Program-made: the position numbers and the translations under genes | The notes under the pieces: model-generated | Told to the model about the DNA's origin: nothing | Database searches by the model: none | The model's input: only the letters and a program-made list of their open reading frames with translations | Part shown: in pieces, positions 36,319 to 45,924 of the stretch | Numbering within the stretch: position 1 is the stretch's first letter | Layout: each line of letters starts with the position of its first letter | NCBI GenBank assembly: GCA_028714695.1 | Contig: JAQTLX010000011.1 | Span: 62,001 to 126,000, forward strand | DNA: 64,000 nt | Origin: Ignavibacteria bacterium | Lineage (GTDB): Bacteria > Bacteroidota > Ignavibacteria > Tepidaquicellales > Tepidaquicellaceae | Direction of reading: 5' to 3'

Positions 36319-37635
36319 TTAGTGCAATATTAGTTTTCTTTTCTTCCATTTACCGAGTTTAAACCAGATGGCAATAACTATTCCTTTAATTACGACAGTC
36401 GAGCATATTGCAATCCATATACCCGTTAACCCCCACAGTGACGAAAACAAAGCCACAAGGGGAATTCGTAAGAAATTCATCGGCAGACCCACTATTGCGG
36501 GAGGCAGAGAATCACCCGCGCCGGAAAACGCGCCGCCGAGTATTATCTCAGCCGCCGAAAAAATCAGTACAGAAGCGGCAATTTTATTATAAACCGACGA
36601 TACTTTTATTACTTCGATATCATTTATAAAAAATCCGGCGAACTGTTCCGAAAAAACGAATAGAAGCGCTCCGTATGCAAGCATAATCAGGGATGCATAT
36701 CCGAGAATTTTCCATGCAAGTTTCTCCGCCTTATCAGGATTACCGGCGCCGATATTTTGCCCGACGAGAACGGAACTTGCCATTGAAAACCCGACTGTTA
36801 TCTGAAACGCAAGCGATTCAGATCTATGTCCTATTCCAAGCGCGGCAATAGCCGACGTTCCGTATTCAATCACGAATCTCGAAACAAAAACATAGATAAG
36901 CGAGAACCCTACTCCGTTTATTGCTATTGGCAGTCCTATTCTTAGAGTTTCCTTAATTATGCCCGGGTCAAATTTGTAGTGAAATATTTTTTCAATCAAA
37001 TTCCTTTTTCTCAGAATAAAAAATCCCGCAGCAAATGAAGTAAAAAATGCAGCAAGGGTTGATAACGCTGCTCCCGAAATTCCCATTGCGGGAATTATAA
37101 GGAAACCGAACATTAAAACCGGGGCAAGGAAAAAATTCAAAACGACACCAAGCAGAAACAGATAAAACGGCGTCCGCGTATCGCCGTATCCCCTGAATAT
37201 CGCAGCAACCGTTGAAAGCAGTGTCATGCATGGAAACCCTGCAAGCAGAACCACGAGATATTCGTTGCATAACGATGCCTGTTCACCCGAAATATTCATC
37301 AGGAAATACAGAAAAGGAAGCAAAGGAATCAGTATCAGACTGAGTAATATTGTATAGAAAAGCGTGTTTACGATATTATAAGACGAAATCCGTTTCGCAA
37401 GTTCCGGTTTTCCCGCTCCCGTTGACTGGGCAACCAGCGAATTTGTACCGACTGCTATCTTTTCGCCTAGTGCCAGAAATCCCCATACCAGAATTGCAGC
37501 GGACGTAAGCGCAGCAAGGGGCAGACTTCCCATCTTGCCTACCCAGAATGCGTCCACTATTACAAATAAAGACCTTACCACGGTCTGCAAAACAGCGGGT
37601 CCCGCGAGATTAAATATTATTTTCCGGTCAGTCAT
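36319..37635 (-). CDS. MATE-family efflux transporter
   Basis: 438 residues with twelve hydrophobic helices in two similar halves. N-terminal GPAVLQTVVRSLFVIVDAFWVGKMGSLPLAAL is the MATE signature, then GFPCMTLLSTVAAIFRGYGDTRTP and, in the second half, GIGHRSESLAFQITVGFSMASSVLVGQNIGAG. Exchanges drugs or metabolites against sodium or protons in the inner membrane. Monocistronic; it faces the convergent DUF1573 terminator and is divergent from the SPOR operon. Confidence 0.93.
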   Translation of the reverse strand: MTDRKIIFNLAGPAVLQTVVRSLFVIVDAFWVGKMGSLPLAALTSAAILVWGFLALGEKIAVGTNSLVAQSTGAGKPELAKRISSYNIVNTLFYTILLSLILIPLLPFLYFLMNISGEQASLCNEYLVVLLAGFPCMTLLSTVAAIFRGYGDTRTPFYLFLLGVVLNFFLAPVLMFGFLIIPAMGISGAALSTLAAFFTSFAAGFFILRKRNLIEKIFHYKFDPGIIKETLRIGLPIAINGVGFSLIYVFVSRFVIEYGTSAIAALGIGHRSESLAFQITVGFSMASSVLVGQNIGAGNPDKAEKLAWKILGYASLIMLAYGALLFVFSEQFAGFFINDIEVIKVSSVYNKIAASVLIFSAAEIILGGAFSGAGDSLPPAIVGLPMNFLRIPLVALFSSLWGLTGIWIAICSTVVIKGIVIAIWFKLGKWKKRKLILH

Positions 37636-37747
37636 TTTTAAATTATTCCGTATAAGGAGAATAAACTATGCTTATTTAATTTAATCTTAAAGGAATTTCG
37701 ACCTTTTACTTTAAATTATTAATAATTAACTTTTTGAAATTAGGCAT

Positions 37748-39949
37748 ATGAACAACCTCATCGAAAATATTATTGCAGAGATTGAGAATAAAAATTACGG
37801 GAAAGCAATTGAATATTGCGACGAACTTATTCTGCAGCAGCCGCAAAATGACAGCGTCTACGAAATTAAAGCAGGCTGCTATTCTGCATTAAAAGATTAT
37901 AAAAATGCCTGCGAGAATTATCAGAAAGCAATTGACAATTCGACAACCGAAAGCACTACGAAAAATGAACTCGCAGGATTGCACGAAAAAAAAGGCAGAA
38001 TGCATTTAAGAATTAACGAATTCGAAAATGCCGTCAGGGAATTCGAAAAATCATTGGAACTTAATCCTGATTCCGCCGATGCGCATAACGATTATGCCGC
38101 ATGCCTGAGAAGGCTTGACTTATACGAAAAGGCACTTGAACATAGTTCTAAAGCAATTCAATTGAAACCTGATTGCGCAGAGTTTTATAATAACAGCGGT
38201 AACATAAATTTATGCCTGGGCAGAATCGAAGAGTCACTACAGGACTATACCAAAGCGATAGAACTGAACCCTGCTTATGCAAACGCTTATTTTAACAGAG
38301 GAACATTATTTTTCAATTCTCTGAAAGATTCCGAGAAATCGAAAAGCGACTGGCAGAAAGCAATTGAACTTAACCCGGCATATGAAACTGAACTTGAACG
38401 TCAATCACCGGAAATCTCGGAATTGCTTCACAGCAATAATTTGAAGGAATCCGTAGGACCGGAAATTGCGGAGACCGAAGTGAAAGAACCCGAAGTGAAA
38501 GAGACCGAAGTGAAAGAGACCGAAGTGAAAGAGACCGAAGTGAAAGAGACTGAAGTGAAAGAACCTGAAGTGAAAGAACCTGAAGTGAAAGAACCTGAAG
38601 TGAAAGAACCTGAAGTGAAAGAACCTGAAGTGACAGAGCCTGAAGTCGAAGAATCAAAATTGGATTTAACTATTGACGAACCTGAGACTGCTGGTATTTC
38701 AGGGGAATCGGATAAATCAGAAGAAAAAATTGAAAATATAGCGGATAAAATTTCAATTATTCCGCTTGAATCGATGTCTCCTGCTGCAAGCGATAGCGGC
38801 AGCGACTTACCGGAAATATTTTCAGATTTTAGGAATGATAACGCTCCCCAGCCATTTGATTCCGATATTTTAAAACCGATAGACGACGGCGCCGAAAACA
38901 ATTTGTCGTTTTCCGAGTACAGTGATATTTTCGGTGAGAAAAAAAGCGAACTCAATAATATTGACGATAACGATTTCTTAAAACCTTTTGACCTGAATTC
39001 CGACAATAATATTTCTTTTCAAGACGATACCGATATTTTAGAACCTATTGGTTTAAGTTCCGAAAGCAATTTATCGTTTTCGGAATTCAAAGATATTTTC
39101 GATGAGAAAAAAACCGATGTTAGTGAATTTGGTAATGTTGAAGACGATATAAACGTTCCGGAAATCGATTTTAAATCAATATTTAACGACAACTCATCCG
39201 AGGCTGATATTAATTTTGGCGGAGAAATCCTGACGGGGAAACCTTTATTGACGGATGAGATTAAAGAACTTCACGGTGAAATCGAGGGAAACAAAACTGA
39301 CGAACCTGAACTTAAGCATACCGATACTTCGTCTCTTGATAGTTTAAGTTCAAAATTTTCCGTCCTTGAAAAAGACGATAACGATAATTCAGCCGATATT
39401 CCTGCAAGTGAAAATCACGAGGATTCAAAGAGTTGGTATTCTTCTCCGTTATTCTTTGTTATTATAATCGGAGTAATATTACTTGCCGGATTATATACCG
39501 CTTATTATTTCGTGACAAAAATGCAGCCTGAAAATACAGTGACAGTAAATACTACAGACACAGCGGTCAAGACTGCGGACAAAAATAAGGACACGGTTTC
39601 GATTCCTCAAACGTCCGAATCAGAAGAAAAAACAACAGACAAATCGGAACAAAACAGCGGTGCTGAAACTAAGGAAGAAAAGACTACCGAGTCGAAATTT
39701 CTGGGTTACTTAAGCGAAAAAAATAAATTCGCTTTATTTTCGGAACCCGATGGTTTTTACGTACAGATAGGGTCATTCAAAGATAAATCCGCTGCTGACG
39801 AGAGTCTGAAACTGCTTACCAATAACAATATAAAGGGTTCCGTATTCAAAGCCGACGTGAAAGACAAAGGAATTCTTTATCGCGTTAGGGCGGGAGTATT
39901 CGAAACACAGGAAGAAGCAAAAAAAGTTATGTCAGAACTTGAGAAATGA
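37748..39949 (+). CDS. TPR-TM-SPOR protein with EPEVK/ETEVK repeats
   Basis: 733 residues. Domains in order: five or more TPR units (1-220), a 60-residue run of twelve EPEVK or ETEVK pentapeptides (about 242-301), a long acidic linker with internal copies of DILKPI...NLSFSEYSDIF, one membrane helix (about 564-588), and a C-terminal SPOR domain (668-733, YVQIGSF...KDKGILYRVRAG). The TPR region is cytoplasmic and the SPOR domain periplasmic, where it would bind peptidoglycan stripped of stem peptides at division sites. First gene of a four-gene overlapping operon. Confidence 0.88.
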   Translation: MNNLIENIIAEIENKNYGKAIEYCDELILQQPQNDSVYEIKAGCYSALKDYKNACENYQKAIDNSTTESTTKNELAGLHEKKGRMHLRINEFENAVREFEKSLELNPDSADAHNDYAACLRRLDLYEKALEHSSKAIQLKPDCAEFYNNSGNINLCLGRIEESLQDYTKAIELNPAYANAYFNRGTLFFNSLKDSEKSKSDWQKAIELNPAYETELERQSPEISELLHSNNLKESVGPEIAETEVKEPEVKETEVKETEVKETEVKETEVKEPEVKEPEVKEPEVKEPEVKEPEVTEPEVEESKLDLTIDEPETAGISGESDKSEEKIENIADKISIIPLESMSPAASDSGSDLPEIFSDFRNDNAPQPFDSDILKPIDDGAENNLSFSEYSDIFGEKKSELNNIDDNDFLKPFDLNSDNNISFQDDTDILEPIGLSSESNLSFSEFKDIFDEKKTDVSEFGNVEDDINVPEIDFKSIFNDNSSEADINFGGEILTGKPLLTDEIKELHGEIEGNKTDEPELKHTDTSSLDSLSSKFSVLEKDDNDNSADIPASENHEDSKSWYSSPLFFVIIIGVILLAGLYTAYYFVTKMQPENTVTVNTTDTAVKTADKNKDTVSIPQTSESEEKTTDKSEQNSGAETKEEKTTESKFLGYLSEKNKFALFSEPDGFYVQIGSFKDKSAADESLKLLTNNNIKGSVFKADVKDKGILYRVRAGVFETQEEAKKVMSELEK
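38471..38650 (+). repeat. Coding 15-bp tandem repeat, twelve units
   Basis: Twelve consecutive 15-base units, GAGACCGAAGTGAAA or GAACCTGAAGTGAAA type, in frame within the TPR-SPOR gene and encoding E-T/P-E-V-K. ETEVK units cluster first and EPEVK units last, with little silent drift, so copy number probably changes by slippage or unequal exchange. Confidence 0.9.
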
Positions 39950-40443
39950 TTGATTTAAAAATCGACAATATAAATTCTCTGTCAAAAAAAGAGAAATACG
40001 AAACAGTTATTTCACAGATTAAGCATCTCATAGAGGATGAAAGCAATTTAATCGCAAATCTAGCAAATATCGTTTCCGTACTGAAGCATACTTTCGACCA
40101 TTATCTGTGGGTTGGATTTTACCTGTATGAAGAAAAAAGCGGTCAACTTGTGCTCGGACCTTTTCAGGGCATGGTTGCCTGCACAAGGCTCCCGGTTGGG
40201 AAAGGAGTCTGCAGTACAGCGGCTGAACGAAAAGAGACAATAATGCTTGATGATGTTAATACTTTCCCGGGACACATAGCCTGCGATGCGAATTCAAAAT
40301 CCGAAATTGTGGTACCTGTAATTAAAGACGGAAAAACAGTCGGCGTATTGGACGTGGACAGCGCAGATATTTCGTCTTTTGATTCGGTTGACAGAATGTA
40401 TCTGGAAAAATTGGTTTCTGAAACCTTAAAAATGTTCGATTGA
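39946..40443 (+). CDS. msrC: Free methionine-(R)-sulfoxide reductase, GAF domain
   Basis: 165 residues, a single GAF domain. The three redox cysteines are C79, C89 and C113; their spacing (10 and 24) equals that of E. coli MsrC (84, 94, 118), and the surrounding GMVACTRLPVGKGVCS and FPGHIACD are conserved. It reduces free methionine-R-sulfoxide in the cytoplasm using thioredoxin. The ATGA start overlaps the stop of the upstream SPOR gene, and its own stop overlaps the next start. The link to the division-related neighbours is not obvious. Confidence 0.93.
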   Translation: MIDLKIDNINSLSKKEKYETVISQIKHLIEDESNLIANLANIVSVLKHTFDHYLWVGFYLYEEKSGQLVLGPFQGMVACTRLPVGKGVCSTAAERKETIMLDDVNTFPGHIACDANSKSEIVVPVIKDGKTVGVLDVDSADISSFDSVDRMYLEKLVSETLKMFD

Positions 40444-40715
40444 ACAGAAATTCATTATTAAATAGAATCAGAATTAAGAGTACTTACACAAGAGAACTTG
40501 CGAATAATATATTCGATTTTACATTCAGTGAAATCAGAAAAGGTATTCTCAATAACAGGTCTATTCTGATTGATGAGTTCGGCGTATTTGAGTCCGAACA
40601 CAGAAAAATGACCACGGTAACGGATCTCAAAATGAAAACCGAAGTTCTTCTGCCTCCCAAAGACAGGTTAATATTCAAACCATCCGAAGAATTAATAAAA
40701 ACGCTTAAGGACTGA
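40440..40715 (+). CDS. Small HU/IHF-like protein
   Basis: 91 residues starting at TTG 40440 (overlapping the msrC stop as TTGA). HU-fold marks: helical N-terminus (RELANNIFDFTFSEIRKGI), then the ILIDEFGVFESEHRK beta turn, a charged arm region, and DRLIFKPSEELIKTL, equivalent to the HU consensus FKPG. The usual arm proline and RNP motif are weakly kept, so DNA binding is likely but not certain. It may pair with the HU domain of the next gene product, which begins in its stop codon (one-base overlap). Confidence 0.78.
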   Translation: MNRNSLLNRIRIKSTYTRELANNIFDFTFSEIRKGILNNRSILIDEFGVFESEHRKMTTVTDLKMKTEVLLPPKDRLIFKPSEELIKTLKD

Positions 40716-43189
40716 TGGATAAAAGAAAATTAATAAGCAAAATTGCTTCCCATTTTGGTCTGGACGAAACGGGAGTGAGCATTTTTGTAGATTCAATTTT
40801 CGATACGATAGCCAGAGAACTCAACAAGGGAAAGAATATCAACATTCCCGAATTCGGCAAATTCATCGTGCGCAACAGCACGGCTAACGGTGTACGCGGG
40901 AGATTTATTACATTTTCACCTTCAAAAAAATTCGCGGAAGAAATCAACAATAACTATTCCAATCTGAACCCGGTCGTGATTAAAATGAAGCAGCCGGAAG
41001 GTCAGGGAATCAGGATAAACGAAATTGCATTTGAATACGGCGATGATAATTTTGCTTATTTAACCTTTGAGAACGATATTGAGACCGAAAACGAAATAAT
41101 AACGACAGAAGAAGATTCACGAATCGATGAACCTGAATCGGTAGAAGAACAGGCTTTGCCGCTAATACAGACCGAAGAAAATATTCCTGAAGCGGAAATT
41201 GACGAACAGCCATTAAGAGACGTCCCGTATTTGATTGTATTAACTAAGGATAAACACCAGTATACTCCTGAAAAGATAAAGGAAGATGATTTTTCAAAGT
41301 CAGTTGATTCAACTGCTCCGATTGAAGAAGATAAACCGGCTGCCGATGAAACGACTGCTCCGATTGAGGAAGATGAATTGACGGCAATACCGGAAGAGGA
41401 ATCAGAAAAGATAATATTCACACTGCTGCCTGAAGAACTTATAATAGAAGACAATTATATTGACGTACTGGAGGAACAAATTTCTGCTGAAAAAGAAATA
41501 ATAATCAAAGATATTGAAGATTATCTATTCAGAGGAAGAAATTTCGATGACACAAAGATTGAAGAAACTTTCGATATTCAGGAAGATGAATTCATTCCGG
41601 AAGATTTTTCCGGAGAACCCGATAATTATTTCAAGCGCGAAAATGTTTACACCGATGAAAACAGCAGGATGACCGAGAAGGCTCAGAATGTTTTTCTATA
41701 CGACTACTTCAGTTCGGATTTTGATGAAAGCGAAATCACGGTAAACCCGGAACAGGAAATCGAACAAAATGTGTTTCTTGACCTCGAGAATTTTTTTAAC
41801 GGGAATGAAAATATAATCGAAGAATTAATCCAAGAAGAAACAGTATCGGATAAACTCGAAGAAATTTTTCCGCCTCAGGAAGACGGCATTGAAGATTCCG
41901 CGATACCGGAAGATAAGATACAGGAAAATGCTAAACACGAAGATTTGACAACGGAAACTGCGACATCCGAATCAGTGTTTATCGAAGATACAGAATCAAA
42001 ACGCAATATACGCTTTTCTTCTCTTAAGGATGATCTTGACACGGCGGCGCTTGAGGAAGAAATTCTCCAGATGCTTGCATCAAGAGAGAAAGCGATAAAA
42101 GACCTCAGCGAATACGGACTCAAATTGGAAACAAACGTCGTAATTCAGCCGTCTGATGATTCAATAAATGGCAAGGAAGATATCTACACTCCCGATGAAG
42201 TTATAACACACGAAACAGTTCAGCAGGAAACCATAAAAGATGATTTTATTCAACCGGATGACGATTCAATTATTATTGAAGATACTCCTGAAATCGATAT
42301 ATATGAAGAATTAAATAAACGATACCTCGAACTCGAGGAAATTGCCAAGACAGAGAGTATTATTAGCGATGAAGAAAAAACAAACCTGCTAAATTCAGAA
42401 ATGACAGTCTTTGACAGGCTCACAGATGATAAACCCGAACCTGTAAAAGAAACGCCGCCGCAAAAACCATTACAGCAGATAATTATTCACGATCCGGTGT
42501 CAAGAACTACAGAAAAAGAGCCGGAATCACTTGCTGATGCACTTGACAACGTTCATCTTGACGGAATAATCGAACATCTTGAGGGCGAAAAAGATGATTC
42601 TGAAATCAAATCGTACGATGATGTTTTTAAACCTGCCGACAGACCTTTTATTCCCAATTCGTCTCCTGTATTGGATTTTAAGAAACCGAAAAAATGGCTC
42701 AAGTTTTTCATGTATCTGGTTTTTATAGTAATTTTTTCTATGATGAGTTTTTTCCTTTATAAATCAATTCTTACACCGTCGAAATCCTCTCAGCATGCGG
42801 ATACAACAGGCATAAAAAATTATGACTCTCTGTCCGCATCCATGAAACTTGCCGATACTTCGTTCAAGACCGGCGCAATAGTTTTAAACGAGTTCGAGAT
42901 AGAAAAAGACGGAGATATTATTTACAGGCAGACTGAAAACGGGTTTATTATTCAAATAGCGGATTTTGAGAAACACTCGGATGCGTTAAAATTCATTACT
43001 AACCTGAAAGATAAAAGCATCGAAGCAAGAATAGAAAGAATTGATCTTCCGATGGATAAGACCGAATACAGAATAGTGATAGGTCCGTTTGCTACATTGC
43101 AGGAGGCTAAATCTTATTTCAGCAGCAGCAAGATGCTGCTCAATTATATGAAGGTTCTGACACCTTCAAATACTAATATCTTTTTCTAA
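40715..43189 (+). CDS. HU-domain / membrane / SPOR-domain fusion protein
   Basis: 824 residues. N-terminal HU/CCDC81-type domain (1-90: KRKLISKIASHFGLDETGVSIFVDSIFDTI, NINIPEFGKFIVRN, GRFITFSPSKKF), a 560-residue very acidic linker rich in E, D, P and I, one membrane helix (about 660-684, FFMYLVFIVIFSMMSFFLY) and a C-terminal SPOR domain (742-820). This is the HU-SPOR architecture noted in Bacteroidota. With the HU end inside and the SPOR end in the periplasm, it could tether DNA to septal peptidoglycan, a role inferred. The 3' end overlaps the convergent lnt gene by 17 bases. Confidence 0.88.
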   Translation: MDKRKLISKIASHFGLDETGVSIFVDSIFDTIARELNKGKNINIPEFGKFIVRNSTANGVRGRFITFSPSKKFAEEINNNYSNLNPVVIKMKQPEGQGIRINEIAFEYGDDNFAYLTFENDIETENEIITTEEDSRIDEPESVEEQALPLIQTEENIPEAEIDEQPLRDVPYLIVLTKDKHQYTPEKIKEDDFSKSVDSTAPIEEDKPAADETTAPIEEDELTAIPEEESEKIIFTLLPEELIIEDNYIDVLEEQISAEKEIIIKDIEDYLFRGRNFDDTKIEETFDIQEDEFIPEDFSGEPDNYFKRENVYTDENSRMTEKAQNVFLYDYFSSDFDESEITVNPEQEIEQNVFLDLENFFNGNENIIEELIQEETVSDKLEEIFPPQEDGIEDSAIPEDKIQENAKHEDLTTETATSESVFIEDTESKRNIRFSSLKDDLDTAALEEEILQMLASREKAIKDLSEYGLKLETNVVIQPSDDSINGKEDIYTPDEVITHETVQQETIKDDFIQPDDDSIIIEDTPEIDIYEELNKRYLELEEIAKTESIISDEEKTNLLNSEMTVFDRLTDDKPEPVKETPPQKPLQQIIIHDPVSRTTEKEPESLADALDNVHLDGIIEHLEGEKDDSEIKSYDDVFKPADRPFIPNSSPVLDFKKPKKWLKFFMYLVFIVIFSMMSFFLYKSILTPSKSSQHADTTGIKNYDSLSASMKLADTSFKTGAIVLNEFEIEKDGDIIYRQTENGFIIQIADFEKHSDALKFITNLKDKSIEARIERIDLPMDKTEYRIVIGPFATLQEAKSYFSSSKMLLNYMKVLTPSNTNIFF

Positions 43190-44846
43190 AAACACCGCCG
43201 ACACTTAATACAATCATTATTCCCGTTATAAGCATTGCCGTATGTGGAATCAAAAACGGATTCATTGTATAAAATGTTTTTTCCTGTCTGAGCCCGACTT
43301 CTTCGGTCATCAACACTTTCTCGTTAATCGGTGTTTCATCATACATATTGCCGTATGGGTCAATCGTACATGATATTCCCGTGTTTGCACAGCGTGCAAT
43401 CCATCTTCTGTTTTCGATTGCGCGCAGCACAGCAAAACTATTGTGCTGATAAGTTCCGAACAGTTTTCCCCACCAGGCATCGTTTGTAATGATAACGCAA
43501 AACTCGGCGCCTTTATTGACGAATACAGAAAAGAATTCAGGATAAATCGATTCGTAACAAATTGCCGTGTTGAATTTATATTTCTTTCTCAGGCTGAATA
43601 CTGTGGTATCCCATCCGATTTGAAACGAACTTATACCAACCGTCCAGTGTATCATATTTCTCAAAAAGCCTATTTTATCCTGATACGGCATTCTCTCGCT
43701 TGCGAAAACAAGTTTCATTTTTTCGTATTTCTGGTGAGTATTTTTGCCCTCGCCCGGCTGTATAAGTACTGCAGAATTAAATACATCATATTTCTGACCC
43801 GAACTTTTATTTTCCTTTGAATCGGATTTTGCTTTTATTGAATCATTATAAAAAACAATATCAAGCGTGCCCGTAAGCAGCGGAATGTTTATACTGTCGC
43901 AGATATTTTTAAACACTCTGTATTTTTCCATATAATAGTCGTCCAGAAGATGGAACGGAATGGCGGTTTCGGGAAGTATAAGCATATCGGGTTTGTTTTT
44001 TGAGGAGTCATAAGCACGAATCATATCTACATAATCGTTCACCAGGTCCATCTGTTTTGCACCCCATTTTTTATACGGGTTAATATTCGGCTGTATAATT
44101 CCCATCTTTACATATTTCTCATTCTTGTTTTTCGTATATTTCAATGAGGCGGAAGTAGCCGCGGTATAAAAATCCGGCAGGAAGTAAACGACCAGAATAG
44201 CAACTAACAAAACTACTTTCGATTTATTCTTCAGAGTCTCGCGCAATGATATTCCTGAGTTTAGCGTGCCCTCAATCAAAAGATACAACATACTGCTAAT
44301 AACATACGCCCAGAATGAAAGACCGTAAACTCCGGTAATTTCGATGAACTGTATTTTCGTAAGCGCAGATGTAAATGCGTTACCCGCAGTAAGCCACGGA
44401 AAACTCTGCTCCATTAATGATGAAAAATATTCATAGGATACGCATATAAACGGAAGATAGATGAGAGATAAACTGCGTATGAGTTTTGTGTCTCCGAATA
44501 GTCTAATAAATCCTTTTCTCGAATAGTAATATATTATAAACGGAACAACGAGCAGAACGCTGTAAAGAACTATCGTGAGAAATCCGCCCAGTATCATGAA
44601 TCTGTCTGCATTCTCGCGCAGACCGCTTAAAAAAAGCCACGATACCGAGATTAAATTAAATACAAGGAAGACTACATAAGTTCTGAAAAAAACCTGTTTG
44701 AATTTTTCCGATGTATGCACAAAATGAATCAGCAACGCATACCCGATAAACTGAAGCGTATAAATACTTATAGGGGGAAATGCAAGACCCAGGCATACTC
44801 CTGCAGTTATATAAAATAATGCTCTTTTTGATTTCAGATTAAACAC
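43173..44846 (-). CDS. lnt: Apolipoprotein N-acyltransferase
   Basis: About 557 residues. Several membrane helices (first RALFYITAGVCLGLAFPPISIYTLQF) precede a nitrilase domain with the catalytic triad: Glu in LPETAIPF, Lys in KYEKMKLV, Cys in AICYESIYPEF. It adds the third acyl chain to lipoproteins in the inner membrane, in line with the many lipoproteins here. The open frame extends to GTG 44900, overlapping the PAP2 gene by 62 bases; GTG 44846, which overlaps its stop by eight, is chosen, though neither has a clear ribosome site. Confidence 0.9.
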   Translation of the reverse strand: MFNLKSKRALFYITAGVCLGLAFPPISIYTLQFIGYALLIHFVHTSEKFKQVFFRTYVVFLVFNLISVSWLFLSGLRENADRFMILGGFLTIVLYSVLLVVPFIIYYYSRKGFIRLFGDTKLIRSLSLIYLPFICVSYEYFSSLMEQSFPWLTAGNAFTSALTKIQFIEITGVYGLSFWAYVISSMLYLLIEGTLNSGISLRETLKNKSKVVLLVAILVVYFLPDFYTAATSASLKYTKNKNEKYVKMGIIQPNINPYKKWGAKQMDLVNDYVDMIRAYDSSKNKPDMLILPETAIPFHLLDDYYMEKYRVFKNICDSINIPLLTGTLDIVFYNDSIKAKSDSKENKSSGQKYDVFNSAVLIQPGEGKNTHQKYEKMKLVFASERMPYQDKIGFLRNMIHWTVGISSFQIGWDTTVFSLRKKYKFNTAICYESIYPEFFSVFVNKGAEFCVIITNDAWWGKLFGTYQHNSFAVLRAIENRRWIARCANTGISCTIDPYGNMYDETPINEKVLMTEEVGLRQEKTFYTMNPFLIPHTAMLITGIMIVLSVGGVFRKRY

Positions 44847-45396
44847 GCAGTATTTTGATTTTTTTACTAATAGCCGTCCATATTTTAATGAAAACAACAC
44901 CTACAATAACGCCGATGATTATTCCGCCGAGTACATCCGAAGGATAATGAACGCCGCAGAATATTCTCGACAAAGCCATCAGCACAGCAGTAGTATAGAA
45001 CGCGGCAGTCAACCTCGGATAAAAGTGTGAAAAGAAAACCGCAGCCGCAAAATGATTCACTGCATGCGAAGAAGGAAACGAGTATGATTCAGTACAGCCG
45101 ACAAGCAGATGCACGCCGGGCAGTACGTTACACGGTCTTATCCTGTCAACCAAATGCTTTATAAGATTACTGCTTAACTGGTCGCTCGCGAGTATTAGCA
45201 GTAAAACAAGCAGTCCGACAATCCTGCCTTTCTTTCCGGCTCCTATCATAAGATAAAGCCACATTATCACATAAAATAATTTCCAGTGATTAAGTTCAGT
45301 AATGAAAGGCATTACACTATCCGTAACGGGATTGGCAAGGGTTTTATTTATAAAATAAAATATCTGAACGTCGATGTTATAAAGGAATTGAATCAT
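44839..45396 (-). CDS. PAP2-family membrane phosphatase
   Basis: 185 residues, five to six membrane helices. The three phosphatase motifs are intact: KHLVDRIRP, FPSSHAVN, and SRIFCGVHYPSDV. Likely dephosphorylates undecaprenyl pyrophosphate or a phospholipid/lipid A phosphate in the inner membrane; the subclass cannot be settled. It overlaps the ispF gene by four bases (ATGA) and precedes lnt, forming an ispF-PAP2-lnt unit. Confidence 0.9.
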   Translation of the reverse strand: MIQFLYNIDVQIFYFINKTLANPVTDSVMPFITELNHWKLFYVIMWLYLMIGAGKKGRIVGLLVLLLILASDQLSSNLIKHLVDRIRPCNVLPGVHLLVGCTESYSFPSSHAVNHFAAAVFFSHFYPRLTAAFYTTAVLMALSRIFCGVHYPSDVLGGIIIGVIVGVVFIKIWTAISKKIKILRV

Positions 45397-45875
45397 TGCC
45401 TGTAAATTAATACTACCGCATTTGCCGCACAGCCTTCTTTTCGTCCTACAAAACCAAGTCCTTCGGAAGTTGTGGCTTTTATTGAAATGTTATCGCACAT
45501 TAGAATAGAGGAAATATTTTTTTTCATTTCAGGAATGTGCTTATAAATCTTCGGCTCTTCAAGGAGTATCATGCTGTCAACATTGCCTACAGCCCAGCCT
45601 GCTCCAGATATAAGAGCAAAAACTTTCTTAAGCAAAATCAGACTGGAAATATCTTTATACTTAATATCCGTGTTCGGGAACTGATGCCCTATATCGTCAA
45701 ATCCCGCAGCGCCGAGCAGCGCATCGCAAATAGCGTGAAGCAGTACATCGGCATCCGAATGACCATCAAGCCCCGCCGTGTGGGGAATATCGACTCCGCC
45801 AAGAATTAATTTACGGTTATAGGAAAATTTATGCACATCGTAACCGCAGCCCGTTCTGTAATTTATTTCGCTCAT
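45393..45875 (-). CDS. ispF: 2-C-methyl-D-erythritol 2,4-cyclodiphosphate synthase
   Basis: 160 residues, standard length. Zinc site GYDVHKF, the GLDGHSDADVLLHAICDALLGAAGFDDIGHQFPNTD signature, ISIKATTSEGLGFVGRKEG substrate loop. Catalyses ring closure to MEcPP in the MEP isoprenoid pathway. ispD is not adjacent. First gene of the ispF-PAP2-lnt unit; upstream is the AT-rich inverted repeat region. Confidence 0.97.
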   Translation of the reverse strand: MSEINYRTGCGYDVHKFSYNRKLILGGVDIPHTAGLDGHSDADVLLHAICDALLGAAGFDDIGHQFPNTDIKYKDISSLILLKKVFALISGAGWAVGNVDSMILLEEPKIYKHIPEMKKNISSILMCDNISIKATTSEGLGFVGRKEGCAANAVVLIYRQ

Positions 45876-45924
45876 GAAATAAATTAAAAGTTTTCAAGTA
45901 TTAAAACAATCGAAATACGATTAT

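Noticed and set aside
38428-39006. 192-residue antisense frame with SFTSGSFTSVS repeats
   Set aside because: It is the reverse reading of the EPEVK minisatellite; repetitive DNA keeps the opposite strand open. No signal or homologue.
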